This document shows positions 17,135 to 25,645 of a stretch of 64,000 bases of DNA, piece by piece. The notes under the pieces are model-generated. The model was not told where the DNA came from. It saw only the letters and a program-made list of their open reading frames with translations, and ran no database searches. Location of the stretch: positions 2,232,001 to 2,296,000 of the forward strand of contig NZ_CP046564.1 in the NCBI RefSeq assembly GCF_009818105.1, in the 5' to 3' direction. The number at the start of each line of letters is the position of its first letter. Within the stretch, counting starts at the first letter, position 1. Origin of the DNA: Bacillus sp. N1-1 (GTDB taxonomy: Bacteria > Bacillota > Bacilli > Bacillales > Guptibacillaceae). The position numbers were made by a program, and so were the translations under genes.

Positions 17135-18580
17135 ATGATCGGTTATGGAACGATGTTTTCTAGTATTCTTATCTTAAGTATGGGCTGTAAACAAAGGAAA
17201 GGCACAAAAGGAAAATGGTCATCATCTTTACATAGAATATTAAGCGATCATCGACTCAAAGGAGCAATTGCTGGGGTGAGCGTTCGGTCCGCAAAAACTG
17301 GGGATTTATTTTTTCATCATAATGGAGATACAAGACTAACCCCAGCTTCAAATATGAAGCTCATTACTGGAGCTGCTGCCCTCGAAATGCTTGGTTCTGA
17401 TTACCGTTTTACAACTGAGGTTTGTACAGATGGCGAAATACACGACGGAACTTTAATCGGCAATCTTTATTTAAGAGGAAAGGGAGACCCTACTCTATTA
17501 AAAGAGGACTTTGATCAGTTTGTTAGTCAGCTTAAATCAATTGGTGTGAAAAGGATCGAAGGAAATATTGTAGCAGATGAATCATGGTTTGATGATCAGC
17601 ATCTTTCTGAAGATATGATTTGGAGCGATGAGCACGAGTATTATGGAGCGCAAATTTCAGCGCTTACCGTTTCTCCAAATACCGATTACGATGCAGGAAC
17701 CATTATGGTGACTGTTTCGGGAGAGGAAATCGGGAGTGCACCAGAAGTTGTGCTTCATCCTAAAACTAGTTATGTCGACATTGTTAATTTGGCAACGACC
17801 GTATCTTCTGAAGAAGAAGGAGAACTTTTTATTAAACGGAATCATGGGTCAAACACGATCATTATTTCAGGTACTATTTCACAGTTTGGTGATCCGGAAA
17901 CGAATTGGATCGCCGTTTGGAATCCAGCAGCTTATGCTCTGGACCTTTTTATCGAATCGCTACTAACACATCACATCACTCTATCAGGAAAAAAAGAATT
18001 TGCGTCTACACCTAGCCATGCAAAAACACTTTTATCCAAGAAATCGATGCCGCTTTCTGAATTACTCATACCGTTCATGAAACTAAGTAATAATGGACAC
18101 GCCGAAGTACTTTTAAAAGAAATGGGTAGGCTACATTTAGGAAAAGGAAGCTTTGAAGCAGGGTTAGAAGTCGTTAAGATGTTTTTGAGAGGTGAAGGAT
18201 TAAATCCTAATAACATGTGTTTAAGAGACGGATCCGGCATCTCGCAAATGAACCTTATTCAACCAAACGAACTTTCGAAACTTTTATATACATTACAGAC
18301 CAAGGGGTGGTTTTCATCGTTCTTTGATTCACTGCCAGTAGCAGGAGCTCCAGAACGGTACGTAGGGGGGACACTACGTGAGCGGTTAAGACAGACTTCT
18401 GCGGAAAATGTAATCTTCGCTAAAACTGGTTCTCTAATAGGGGTTACCTCGTTGTCCGGCTATATTAAAAGGAAAGAGCCTCTTGTTTTTTCAGTTATTA
18501 TGAATAACTTTCTTGATGAAGAGGAAATGGAGAAAATCGAAGATGAAATCATGCTTATTTTAGCAGGTGACGTATTGTAA
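17135..18580 (+). CDS. D-alanyl-D-alanine carboxypeptidase/endopeptidase, S13 (PBP4) family
   Basis: A 481-residue penicillin-binding protein. The active-site serine is in ASNMK (SxxK, near residue 73), the second motif is SNN near 313, and the third is KTG (AKTGSLIG) near 430; a large insert lies between the first two, as in the family. It trims or cleaves peptidoglycan peptides outside the membrane. The N-terminus is short for a signal peptide and includes SMGC, a poor lipobox. The ATG at 17135 has no ribosome binding site nearby; GGGAAGGA (17102-17109) is 25 nt upstream, across an 8-A run. The true start may involve that run (see findings). Confidence 0.88.
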   Translation: MIGYGTMFSSILILSMGCKQRKGTKGKWSSSLHRILSDHRLKGAIAGVSVRSAKTGDLFFHHNGDTRLTPASNMKLITGAAALEMLGSDYRFTTEVCTDGEIHDGTLIGNLYLRGKGDPTLLKEDFDQFVSQLKSIGVKRIEGNIVADESWFDDQHLSEDMIWSDEHEYYGAQISALTVSPNTDYDAGTIMVTVSGEEIGSAPEVVLHPKTSYVDIVNLATTVSSEEEGELFIKRNHGSNTIIISGTISQFGDPETNWIAVWNPAAYALDLFIESLLTHHITLSGKKEFASTPSHAKTLLSKKSMPLSELLIPFMKLSNNGHAEVLLKEMGRLHLGKGSFEAGLEVVKMFLRGEGLNPNNMCLRDGSGISQMNLIQPNELSKLLYTLQTKGWFSSFFDSLPVAGAPERYVGGTLRERLRQTSAENVIFAKTGSLIGVTSLSGYIKRKEPLVFSVIMNNFLDEEEMEKIEDEIMLILAGDVL

Positions 18581-18583
18581 TAT

Positions 18584-18606
18584 GGCTGCGATTGCAGCCT
18601 TTTTTA
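18584..18606 (+). terminator. Intrinsic terminator after the PBP4-type gene
   Basis: GGCTGC / GCAGCC with a GATT loop, followed by Ts. Confidence 0.85.
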
Positions 18607-18667
18607 ATGTAGATTATAAAGAAATAAGACTCCGAAAAATGGATTTTACGTCAGTTTACATGAAGAC

Positions 18668-18676
18668 TGATATAAT
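18668..18676 (+). promoter_or_regulatory. Extended -10 promoter of the channel-like gene
   Basis: TGATATAAT is a perfect extended -10 (TGnTATAAT); the -35 is weak. The leader would be about 155 nt and contains no convincing gene. Confidence 0.5.
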
Positions 18677-18838
18677 AGGTATGGATTTGATAAATAGAGG
18701 CAAAGTTTGGAGCGAATTGTGATTATTTCAGATATACATAGAAATAGGCATGCAGCCTAAATAAAAAGAGGACGAAGGATGCTATACCGTGGATTGTGGA
18801 TAGAAAGACTAGAAGATAGGAATAGAAAGGGGGATTTC

Positions 18839-19456
18839 ATGCTTAAGCGACTCTATCAGTATCTTTTATTTATATGTGTGATTTTATCTGTATCAACAAT
18901 CTGGTATGAGTCTCCCTTTCAAAAGCAGATCTTAATTGGAACTTGGATTGTCTTCTTTATAGATTATATTGTGTTTCTTTATTTATCAAAAAGCCGATGG
19001 GACTACATTAAACGTCATCCTTTTGATTTAATTGCATTGATCCCTCTTGACTCAATTTTTCAAGGTGCAAAGCTTGCCAGACTTTATCGATTATGGCGGA
19101 TTAAAACCATTGCAAAACGATTTAGTAACCCCATTCTAGGGAAAGCCATGGGAATGTCACCTCAAACATGGTTTTTAACGAGTTTTGTCTTTGTAATTGT
19201 TTCGACATTCCCGTTTTATTTCTATGAACCTGTTGTCGATTCTTTTCAGGATGCTGCGATATGGTCATTAGGTTCAATTATATTTGTTGGACGATTTTCC
19301 GTTGAACCAACTTCTATTATTGGAAAAATGGTGATTATTCTCCTTACGATTGTTGGCATTCTTCTTCATGCTTTGATCGTTCGGACAGCTTTTCGATACG
19401 TGGATTATTTACGAAAAAAATGGTCATCCAAAGAAGATGACCATTCAGAAGTCTAG
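18839..19456 (+). CDS. Voltage-gated channel-like membrane protein lacking a K+ filter
   Basis: A 205-residue protein with five or six hydrophobic segments. Its order resembles a truncated voltage-gated ion channel: a basic amphipathic stretch (KLARLYRLWRIKTIAKRF, S4-like, near 82-99), a membrane segment, a pore-like re-entrant region (DAAIWSLGSIIFVGRF, near 142-157) and a last membrane helix. The TVGYG selectivity filter is absent. It may be a degenerate channel or another ion-transport relative. An upstream ATG (18779) is in frame but has no ribosome binding site; AAAGGGGGA 6-8 nt before 18839 fixes the start. It converges on the YeiH gene; the ends overlap by 4 nt. Confidence 0.75.
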   Translation: MLKRLYQYLLFICVILSVSTIWYESPFQKQILIGTWIVFFIDYIVFLYLSKSRWDYIKRHPFDLIALIPLDSIFQGAKLARLYRLWRIKTIAKRFSNPILGKAMGMSPQTWFLTSFVFVIVSTFPFYFYEPVVDSFQDAAIWSLGSIIFVGRFSVEPTSIIGKMVIILLTIVGILLHALIVRTAFRYVDYLRKKWSSKEDDHSEV

Positions 19457-20478
19457 TAAAACCATTTAACGATAAAGAAAGTTACAAGAGAGAGCGTGAT
19501 GGATACGATTGTGATAATCGCCATTGGTTTCAGGGCTTTATTTTTTAAATCTTTTAAACTAACGCTTAAACCAAGACCTACCATAGCAGCGGTTAAACAC
19601 CACGTCGTAATCTCTGTCACAACATTCATCGCTGAATCAGAGAAGGGAATAATGGGCCCGAGGAGAAATGTTCCTGCAAGACTCATAATCACAAAGCCAA
19701 CTAAAAACCATGGAAATGCAACTTTTTGTTGCGTACCCTTGTTTTTGCGTTTCATAAGATACATAAATAAAAAACATACTGGGACAAGGAGAAAAACTCT
19801 TCCAAGCTTGGCGAGTAAGCCCATTGCTAATGCAGTTTCTCCTCCTGGTGCTGCCGCTAGAGCAACGTGAGCGACTTCATGTAGTGAAATTCCAGACCAT
19901 ACTCCATATTCGCTTGATGTTAGTGGAAGGAATGGGCGAAGAATGGTGTACCCAATGGAAAAAATCGTTCCAAACAAAGCAATAATGCCAACGCCGATTG
20001 CTGTATCTTCTTCTTTCGCTTCAACAATCGGCGCAACAGCTGCAATTGCAGCAGCTCCGCAAATCCCTGTACCCGCACCAAGAAGCAGCGTAATAGACTT
20101 ATTAGCATTCATCACTTTAGAAAGCCAAACGGATGATAATAGAGCAAATGCAATAACAAGTGCTCCTAGTAATAGAATCGGTAACCCATCTTGAAGAATC
20201 ATACTAACATTTAATTTAATTCCATATAAAATGATCGCAAACCTAAGTAGTTTTTTTGATGAAAATGTGATGCCTTTTCTAAGCCATTCAGGATAGCCAG
20301 CCATTTGTCGATAAGCGATCGCAATTAAAATCGCCGAGGCTAGTTGTCCAGTAAGCTTAAACCCTGGGACCATGGCCAGAAAATAACCTAATAACGCAAT
20401 AAAAAACGTGAAGGCAATACCAAGAATCCAGCGTATGGGTTCCGGTAGGGATTGCTGATGTCTTAACGTGTTGATCAT
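19453..20478 (-). CDS. YeiH/UPF0324 family putative sulfate exporter
   Basis: A 341-residue membrane protein with about 10-11 transmembrane helices. It carries the conserved GAGTGICGAAAI segment near 135-146 and SLHEVAHVALAA near 200, both typical of the UPF0324 family, annotated as putative sulfate exporters. The ATG at 20478 follows GGAGG. It is divergent from the LysR gene at 20588, a pairing I know from E. coli yeiH/yeiE, which suggests regulation by that LysR protein in response to sulfur oxyanions or cysteine status. Its 3' end overlaps the convergent channel-like gene by 4 bp with no visible terminator. Confidence 0.88.
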   Translation of the reverse strand: MINTLRHQQSLPEPIRWILGIAFTFFIALLGYFLAMVPGFKLTGQLASAILIAIAYRQMAGYPEWLRKGITFSSKKLLRFAIILYGIKLNVSMILQDGLPILLLGALVIAFALLSSVWLSKVMNANKSITLLLGAGTGICGAAAIAAVAPIVEAKEEDTAIGVGIIALFGTIFSIGYTILRPFLPLTSSEYGVWSGISLHEVAHVALAAAPGGETALAMGLLAKLGRVFLLVPVCFLFMYLMKRKNKGTQQKVAFPWFLVGFVIMSLAGTFLLGPIIPFSDSAMNVVTEITTWCLTAAMVGLGLSVSLKDLKNKALKPMAIITIVSITLSLVTFFIVKWFY

Positions 20479-20524
20479 ATTCTTTCCTCCGTTTCTCCTT
20501 CTATAGTTTACTTTACGAAGTATT

Positions 20525-20571
20525 ATAAGTGAAATAATTATATTGAATGGTTATAATAAGTGATAACTTAT
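20525..20571. promoter_or_regulatory. Candidate LysR-regulator sites between yeiH-like and LysR genes
   Basis: ATAAGTGA occurs twice, at 20525-20532 and 20556-20563, spaced 31 bp (about three helical turns). The second copy is part of the inverted repeat ATAAGT-GATA-ACTTAT (20556-20571). The arrangement suits a LysR tetramer in a 109-bp divergent promoter region. Confidence 0.45.
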
Positions 20572-20587
20572 AGCGAGAGGTGAGGAA

Positions 20588-21457
20588 TTGGATCAGCAAT
20601 TAAAAGTGTTTGTTACAGTCGTCGATAAACGAAATTTCTCAAGAGCAGCTGAAGAACTACACATGACACAGCCTGCCGTTAGTCAATATATTAAAAGCTT
20701 AGAAGAGAGTCTTGGTACTAAGTTGCTGGAAAGAAACAACCGATCCGTAGAAATGAACAAAGCTGGTGAAATTGTTTATCATCATGCAATAGAGTTATTA
20801 AACTTATATTCAAAAATGAACTATTTATTGGATGACTTGACGAACCGAGCAAGTGGTAAACTGACAATCGGCGCAAGTTACACTTATGGTGAATATGTTT
20901 TGCCACATGTTATTGCCTCAATACGAGAAAAGTATCCTTTAATAACACCAGCTGTCACCATTGGAAATTCCAGAGAAATTGGAGATCTTGTTTATTCCCA
21001 TCAGTTAGATGTTGGTATTATAGAAGGAGACTATCCAGCACGAGACATGAAAGTAGATAGTTTCACACAGGATGAAATGGTCATTGTAGCAGCCCCTTCA
21101 CATAAGAATGTCGGTCATGGAAGCACTCTGGAAAATGAAATGTGGATTGTACGTGAAGAAGGTTCTGGAACGAGAGAAGCGACTGAGAAAATGTGGGAAC
21201 TCCTATCGATTGTACCTTCTCAAAAAATGGCATTTGGAAGTACGCAACTCATTAAAGAGTCCGTCGAAGCTGGAATTGGAATAGGTATCCTATCAAAATG
21301 GACGATTCGAAAAGAATTAAAACTCGGAACACTAAAGATTCTCGAATTGCCCAATTTTAGATACACACGAACGTTTTCTATATTAATGCGCTCTCCTTTT
21401 CAAACGAAAGTTCTTGAAGTCTTTCTCGATCACATCCATTCTCATCATAAAACATAA
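20588..21457 (+). CDS. LysR-family transcriptional regulator (CysL/YeiE-like)
   Basis: A 289-residue regulator with an N-terminal winged helix-turn-helix (residues 1-60, NFSRAAEELHMTQPAVSQYIKSLE), a linker helix, and a periplasmic-binding-protein-like effector domain (about 90-285, starting GKLTIGASYTYGEY). The sequence resembles CysL/YwfK and YeiE, which act on sulfur assimilation or sulfite detoxification genes. The TTG at 20588 follows GAGGTGAGG. It probably controls the divergent UPF0324 exporter gene and itself. The effector is not evident from the sequence. Confidence 0.9.
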   Translation: MDQQLKVFVTVVDKRNFSRAAEELHMTQPAVSQYIKSLEESLGTKLLERNNRSVEMNKAGEIVYHHAIELLNLYSKMNYLLDDLTNRASGKLTIGASYTYGEYVLPHVIASIREKYPLITPAVTIGNSREIGDLVYSHQLDVGIIEGDYPARDMKVDSFTQDEMVIVAAPSHKNVGHGSTLENEMWIVREEGSGTREATEKMWELLSIVPSQKMAFGSTQLIKESVEAGIGIGILSKWTIRKELKLGTLKILELPNFRYTRTFSILMRSPFQTKVLEVFLDHIHSHHKT

Positions 21458-21539
21458 GTGTTCAGTAGAGAGTTAGTGATGAGCATGATATAGTATAGAA
21501 ATTGTAAAAGAACGAATGGTTAAAAGGAAGCGATAGATA

Positions 21540-23759
21540 ATGAAAGAAATGATAGAAGAATGGCAATTAGCACTTCGTGCGGAAATAGCCCATTTAAAAA
21601 AGTTTGGAAGTAGGCCAATAAAAATTGTTAACGGTCGATTATTATCTGGTAATGATTTTCGATACTATTTTGATGCACGTACACTTATTCAGATTCCACC
21701 TGGATCAAAAATACGAATTGAAATGAAACATATAAAACGCGAAGGAAGAATTTTTTCTTCAGAGGGAAAAAATGTTATTCTCGCCCTTGAAGGTGATTTT
21801 GGCGATCAAATTAGAGAAGCTGATCTTTACCATGATCCGTGGGAATTGCTTGATGAGCTGCACGAACGCCTGGAAGAAATAAAAAAAAGTAAAAGAAGGT
21901 TAGCGCGGGTTAGTAAATTAATGAATCCACCTAAAACGGTTAAACATCCTGAAGAAAAAATTAAGAGTCATCTTCACGAGTTGATTCTTAGGTCAAAATA
22001 CAATCCAGTAACTTATGTATGGGGTCCACCAGGAACTGGTAAAACACATAATCTGGCAAGAGCCGCCGCAAACCACTTTTTTAAAGGAAATAGCGTTCTA
22101 ATTTTATCGCATAGTAATCAAGCTGTTGATGTTTTAATGCGAGAAATCGCTCTTTTTGCTGAAAAAAGGGAGAAGTTTGAAGAAGGTAAAATCATGCGCT
22201 ATGGCCAGCAACGTGACGTTCCATCAATCTTGCCACTATATACAGATCAGTTACTAATGGCACAACATCCGGATCTTGCTGAAGAGAAAGCGAGTATAGT
22301 GGAGGAACGGAAGAATTTAAAAAAAGATTTATCAAATTCCTTTAGCAATCGTGATTCAACTCAGCTGCTAAAGTTAGAGTCTAAATTAGGAAATGTTCTA
22401 GAAAAGATTCGGCGTAAAGAAATGGAATTCGTTAAAAACGCTACGATAATAGGAACTACTTTAACAAAAGCAGCGATTGATGAAACGATCTACCGAAAAA
22501 GAGTCGATGTTGTCATTATTGATGAAGCTAGTATGGCGTATGTGCCCCAGGCAGCGTTTGCTGCTTCGCTTGGAAAACGGGTTGTGATATGTGGTGATTT
22601 TAAACAGCTTCCCCCTATTGCGTCAGCCCGGCATCCGCTAGTTTCAAAGTGGTTAAAAGAAGATGTCTTCCATCGAGCAGGCATCATTGAATCAGTTGAA
22701 TCAGGTAACCTTCACCCTCAGTTGTTTCTTTTAAATGAGCAGAGGCGCATGCATCCTGTTATTTCCGCTTTTACCAACAAAACGATTTATCATTCTCTAG
22801 TTAAGGATTATCCCAACACTGCTGCGTTAAGAGAAGTTATTACTGAAAAACTTCCTTTCAAAGGAAGGGCTTCCGCTCTCATTGATACGAGTCATACAGG
22901 TGCATTTTGTTTCACTGGCCACTCGTCAAAATCTCGGATGAACTTATGGCAACTCTTTTTATCTTTTCAAGCAATTTACGAATCATTGCAATCAGGAATG
23001 ACATCGATTGGTTATGTCACCCCTTATCGTGCTCAGTCGAAACTCATGGGATTATTGATAGAAGATCTCCTGTCACCGACTGACCAAGCAGATATTCTTT
23101 CAGCAACTGTTCATCGATTTCAGGGAAGCGAACGAGATATGATGGTTTTTGATACTGTAGATAGTGACCCAGAATTTCGTCCTGGTATGCTTCTTACAGG
23201 AAATAATAGCGAGCGTTTAATCAACGTAGCTATGACGCGTACGAAAGGGAAATTCATACATGTTAGCAACGTTGATTATTTCAAAAAGCGGATGCCTCAA
23301 TCAAAAACGCTCAGGCAATTAGTGGAGCACCAGTTACAGAAAAACGAAAGAATTGGACCGACTCAAATAGGAAAGTGGATTACACATCATCATGCTCATC
23401 TAAAATGGAGTCATGCTTTAAACCCAGAAGACGTATTTCATGATATTAAAAACGCAAATGAAATCATCATTTCTATTCCAACTGGCACATCGCTAACAAA
23501 AGAGTGGATAAAAACGTTGAAATCTGCACCAGGCAAAACAATTATCCTCTCCCAAACGGTCGTTCAAGCGATTCCGTTGGCACTTCATGTGGCGTATGAC
23601 GTTCCATTTCCTTTTGTAGCCATTGATCGTAAAGTATTCTATCTTGGCATGCCATTTGAAGGAATGAAAGATGTCCTTCCACCAGCGGTTTCAGTAAGGT
23701 TGGAATCAGCGCTTGTTACTGGTGAGATATTAAATCAAATCCTTCCCCCAGACGCTTAA
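21540..23759 (+). CDS. Superfamily 1 (DNA2/NAM7-type) helicase
   Basis: A 739-residue ATP-dependent helicase. Residues 1-130 are an N-terminal beta-rich plus charged helical region. The helicase core follows: Walker A GPPGTGKT near 161, a coiled-coil insertion near 235-295, the Walker B box IDEAS near 325, GDFKQLPP near 350, QRRMHP near 400, VHRFQGSERD near 520 and VAMTRTKG near 560. After residue 600 there is a roughly 130-residue C-terminal domain without a recognised motif, in the position where some bacterial relatives carry a phospholipase-D-like nuclease domain. Cellular role unknown; it stands alone. The ATG at 21540 follows AAAAGGAAG at long spacing; ATG 21549 is an alternative. Confidence 0.85.
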   Translation: MKEMIEEWQLALRAEIAHLKKFGSRPIKIVNGRLLSGNDFRYYFDARTLIQIPPGSKIRIEMKHIKREGRIFSSEGKNVILALEGDFGDQIREADLYHDPWELLDELHERLEEIKKSKRRLARVSKLMNPPKTVKHPEEKIKSHLHELILRSKYNPVTYVWGPPGTGKTHNLARAAANHFFKGNSVLILSHSNQAVDVLMREIALFAEKREKFEEGKIMRYGQQRDVPSILPLYTDQLLMAQHPDLAEEKASIVEERKNLKKDLSNSFSNRDSTQLLKLESKLGNVLEKIRRKEMEFVKNATIIGTTLTKAAIDETIYRKRVDVVIIDEASMAYVPQAAFAASLGKRVVICGDFKQLPPIASARHPLVSKWLKEDVFHRAGIIESVESGNLHPQLFLLNEQRRMHPVISAFTNKTIYHSLVKDYPNTAALREVITEKLPFKGRASALIDTSHTGAFCFTGHSSKSRMNLWQLFLSFQAIYESLQSGMTSIGYVTPYRAQSKLMGLLIEDLLSPTDQADILSATVHRFQGSERDMMVFDTVDSDPEFRPGMLLTGNNSERLINVAMTRTKGKFIHVSNVDYFKKRMPQSKTLRQLVEHQLQKNERIGPTQIGKWITHHHAHLKWSHALNPEDVFHDIKNANEIIISIPTGTSLTKEWIKTLKSAPGKTIILSQTVVQAIPLALHVAYDVPFPFVAIDRKVFYLGMPFEGMKDVLPPAVSVRLESALVTGEILNQILPPDA

Positions 23760-23842
23760 AAGAGAATGCTTTTGCTTTTCTTCATTTGCGTTACTGTGTT
23801 AAAGTTATAGAGACGAATGAATTGAATGAAAGCTGGTGACTT

Positions 23843-24238
23843 ATGGCGATTCAAAAGCTTGAACATGTTGGGGTACAAGTGCGAAATATTGAAGCATCGA
23901 AAGGGTTTTATCAAGGTATGATTGGACTCGAACTTCTTGATGAATTTGATCATCCGGATGGCGATAAAAAACTCGCTTTTCTTGGTTTTAACGATGAAAT
24001 TTTAGTAGAGTTAATAGAAGGCTATGATTCAGATTTACCTACGGAAGGTAAAGTTCACCATATCGCCTTTACTGTAGAAAATATCGATCAAGAGCGCACT
24101 CGACTTCATGACCTTGGTGTAACGTTTATTGATGAAGGCATCAACACATTACCAAACGGAGCAAAGTACCTTTTCTTCGCAGGACCTGACGGCGAATGGC
24201 TTGAATTTTTCGAACCTGCATCTAAATATAGCAAGTAA
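23843..24238 (+). CDS. VOC superfamily (glyoxalase-like) metalloprotein
   Basis: A 131-residue protein of two beta-alpha-beta-beta-beta modules. Metal ligands are visible at expected places: His in KLEHVGV (residue 8), Glu in LVELIEG near 57, His in VHHIAF near 73, and Glu in GEWLEFFEP near 119. This pattern matches glyoxalase I, methylmalonyl-CoA epimerase and related VOC enzymes; the substrate is not determined. ATG at 23843, terminator immediately downstream, monocistronic. Confidence 0.88.
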   Translation: MAIQKLEHVGVQVRNIEASKGFYQGMIGLELLDEFDHPDGDKKLAFLGFNDEILVELIEGYDSDLPTEGKVHHIAFTVENIDQERTRLHDLGVTFIDEGINTLPNGAKYLFFAGPDGEWLEFFEPASKYSK

Positions 24239-24249
24239 ACTCTAAAAGG

Positions 24250-24282
24250 CAGTGTCCCCGGTGAAAGGGCACTGTTTTTTTG
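24250..24282 (+). terminator. Intrinsic terminator after the VOC gene
   Basis: CAGTGTCCC / GGGCACTG stem (one mispaired base) followed by seven Ts. Confidence 0.8.
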
Positions 24283-24413
24283 TTCAAGAGCTCCAATTCT
24301 TTCGTTTCTGACCGCTCGTCTTCGCTTTTCTTGTCATGAGCTGGAAACTCTTAAAAAGGGTGGTTGTGTTGTAAGATTGAAGAGAACAAAAGTCATAGAA
24401 AGAAGGAATCGTT

Positions 24414-25610
24414 ATGGCCAAACAGCAAGATCTTCAGAAAGAGAAGATCTGGACGCGTGATTTTATTTTTATTTGCATGGCAAACTTTTTTATTTTTGCA
24501 GGATTCCAGATGACCTTACCGACACTACCTTTGTTTGTGAATGAACTTGGCGGCAGTGATCAGCTAATAGGTTTTGTGGTCGGTATCTTTACCTTATCCG
24601 CTTTACTTATTCGACCATGGAGCGGGCACGTATTGGAATCGCTTGGAAGAAGAATCATTTTCTTAATTGGATTATTGGTTTTTGTCATATCGGTTGGATC
24701 TTATGCGTTTACTGGCAGTCTTGTTCTTTTATTTCTAATGCGGGTAGTCCAGGGACTCGGGTGGGGTATGTCCACAACGGCGGTGGGCACAATCGCAACA
24801 GATTTAATTCCGCAAAAGCGAAGGGGAGAAGGAATGGGATATTTTGGCCTTGCAGGAAATTTAGCAATGGCTTTTGGCCCAGCTCTTGGTTTATTCCTAA
24901 TCGCTCTTTCTGGTTTTAAAACAATGTTTTTGATTGCAGCCTCTGCCGGTTTGCTTTCATTCATCATCGCTTCGATTATTCGTTATAAGCCTGCGAATAA
25001 AACACCGATTGAGAAAAAGAAATGGGACATCTTTGAGAAAACAGCATTAATGCCTTCGATATTACTTTTCTTCATTACAATGGTCTTTGGAGGAATCGCT
25101 ACTTTTCTACCGTTGTATGCCGAACAGTTAGGTATTAATGGAATTGAATGGTACTTTGTCGTGTTTGCTGTATCGCTTATGCTTGTGCGTGCTTTCGCAG
25201 GACGAGTCTATGATCGGAAGGGCCATAAAGCTATTTTTCTTCCAGGCGCCTTCTTAATTCTAGCGGCAATGATTGATCTTACGTTATTAGCGAATCAATT
25301 TATGCTCATTCTTGCAGCTGTATTATTTGGAATTGGATTTGGCTCTGTGCAACCAGCTCTTCAAGCATGGGCAGTTAATGAAGCACCACTTCACCGAAAA
25401 GGAATGGCTAATGCTACCTTTTTCTCGTTTTTTGATTTAGGAGTAGGTCTAGGGGCAATGTTTTTCGGTTTGATAGCTTCCACATTTGGCTATGCTGATA
25501 TTTATTTAACAGCAGGTATATCCGTTCTCATTTCAATGGTGATTTACGTTATATATTTAAAAAGAAGTGCTGCGGTACAAAGACATCATGAAGCTGTTCA
25601 ATGGAAATAG
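24414..25610 (+). CDS. MFS transporter, drug-efflux type
   Basis: A 398-residue permease with twelve predicted membrane helices. The loop between helices 2 and 3 has RPWSGHVLESLGRR, a form of the MFS motif GxxxDRxGRR, and motif C of antiporters is approximated by GLAGNLAMAFGPALG in helix 5. A central cytoplasmic loop follows residue 190. It probably exports a hydrophobic or amphipathic compound with proton antiport; the substrate is unknown. The ATG at 24414 follows AGAAGGAAT. A bidirectional terminator separates it from the convergent oxidase gene. Confidence 0.88.
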   Translation: MAKQQDLQKEKIWTRDFIFICMANFFIFAGFQMTLPTLPLFVNELGGSDQLIGFVVGIFTLSALLIRPWSGHVLESLGRRIIFLIGLLVFVISVGSYAFTGSLVLLFLMRVVQGLGWGMSTTAVGTIATDLIPQKRRGEGMGYFGLAGNLAMAFGPALGLFLIALSGFKTMFLIAASAGLLSFIIASIIRYKPANKTPIEKKKWDIFEKTALMPSILLFFITMVFGGIATFLPLYAEQLGINGIEWYFVVFAVSLMLVRAFAGRVYDRKGHKAIFLPGAFLILAAMIDLTLLANQFMLILAAVLFGIGFGSVQPALQAWAVNEAPLHRKGMANATFFSFFDLGVGLGAMFFGLIASTFGYADIYLTAGISVLISMVIYVIYLKRSAAVQRHHEAVQWK

Positions 25611-25612
25611 AA

Positions 25613-25645
25613 AAATGAGCTCGTAAGCCGAGCTCATTTCTTTAT
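25613..25645. terminator. Bidirectional terminator between MFS and hydroxy-acid oxidase genes
   Basis: AAATGAGCTCG / CGAGCTCATTT, an 11-bp stem with a 5-nt loop and A/T tails on both sides, between two convergent genes. Confidence 0.85.

Noticed and set aside
19496..19870. 124-codon open frame on the plus strand
   Set aside because: Antisense to the UPF0324 exporter gene, which has clear family motifs; no ribosome binding site or recognisable protein.
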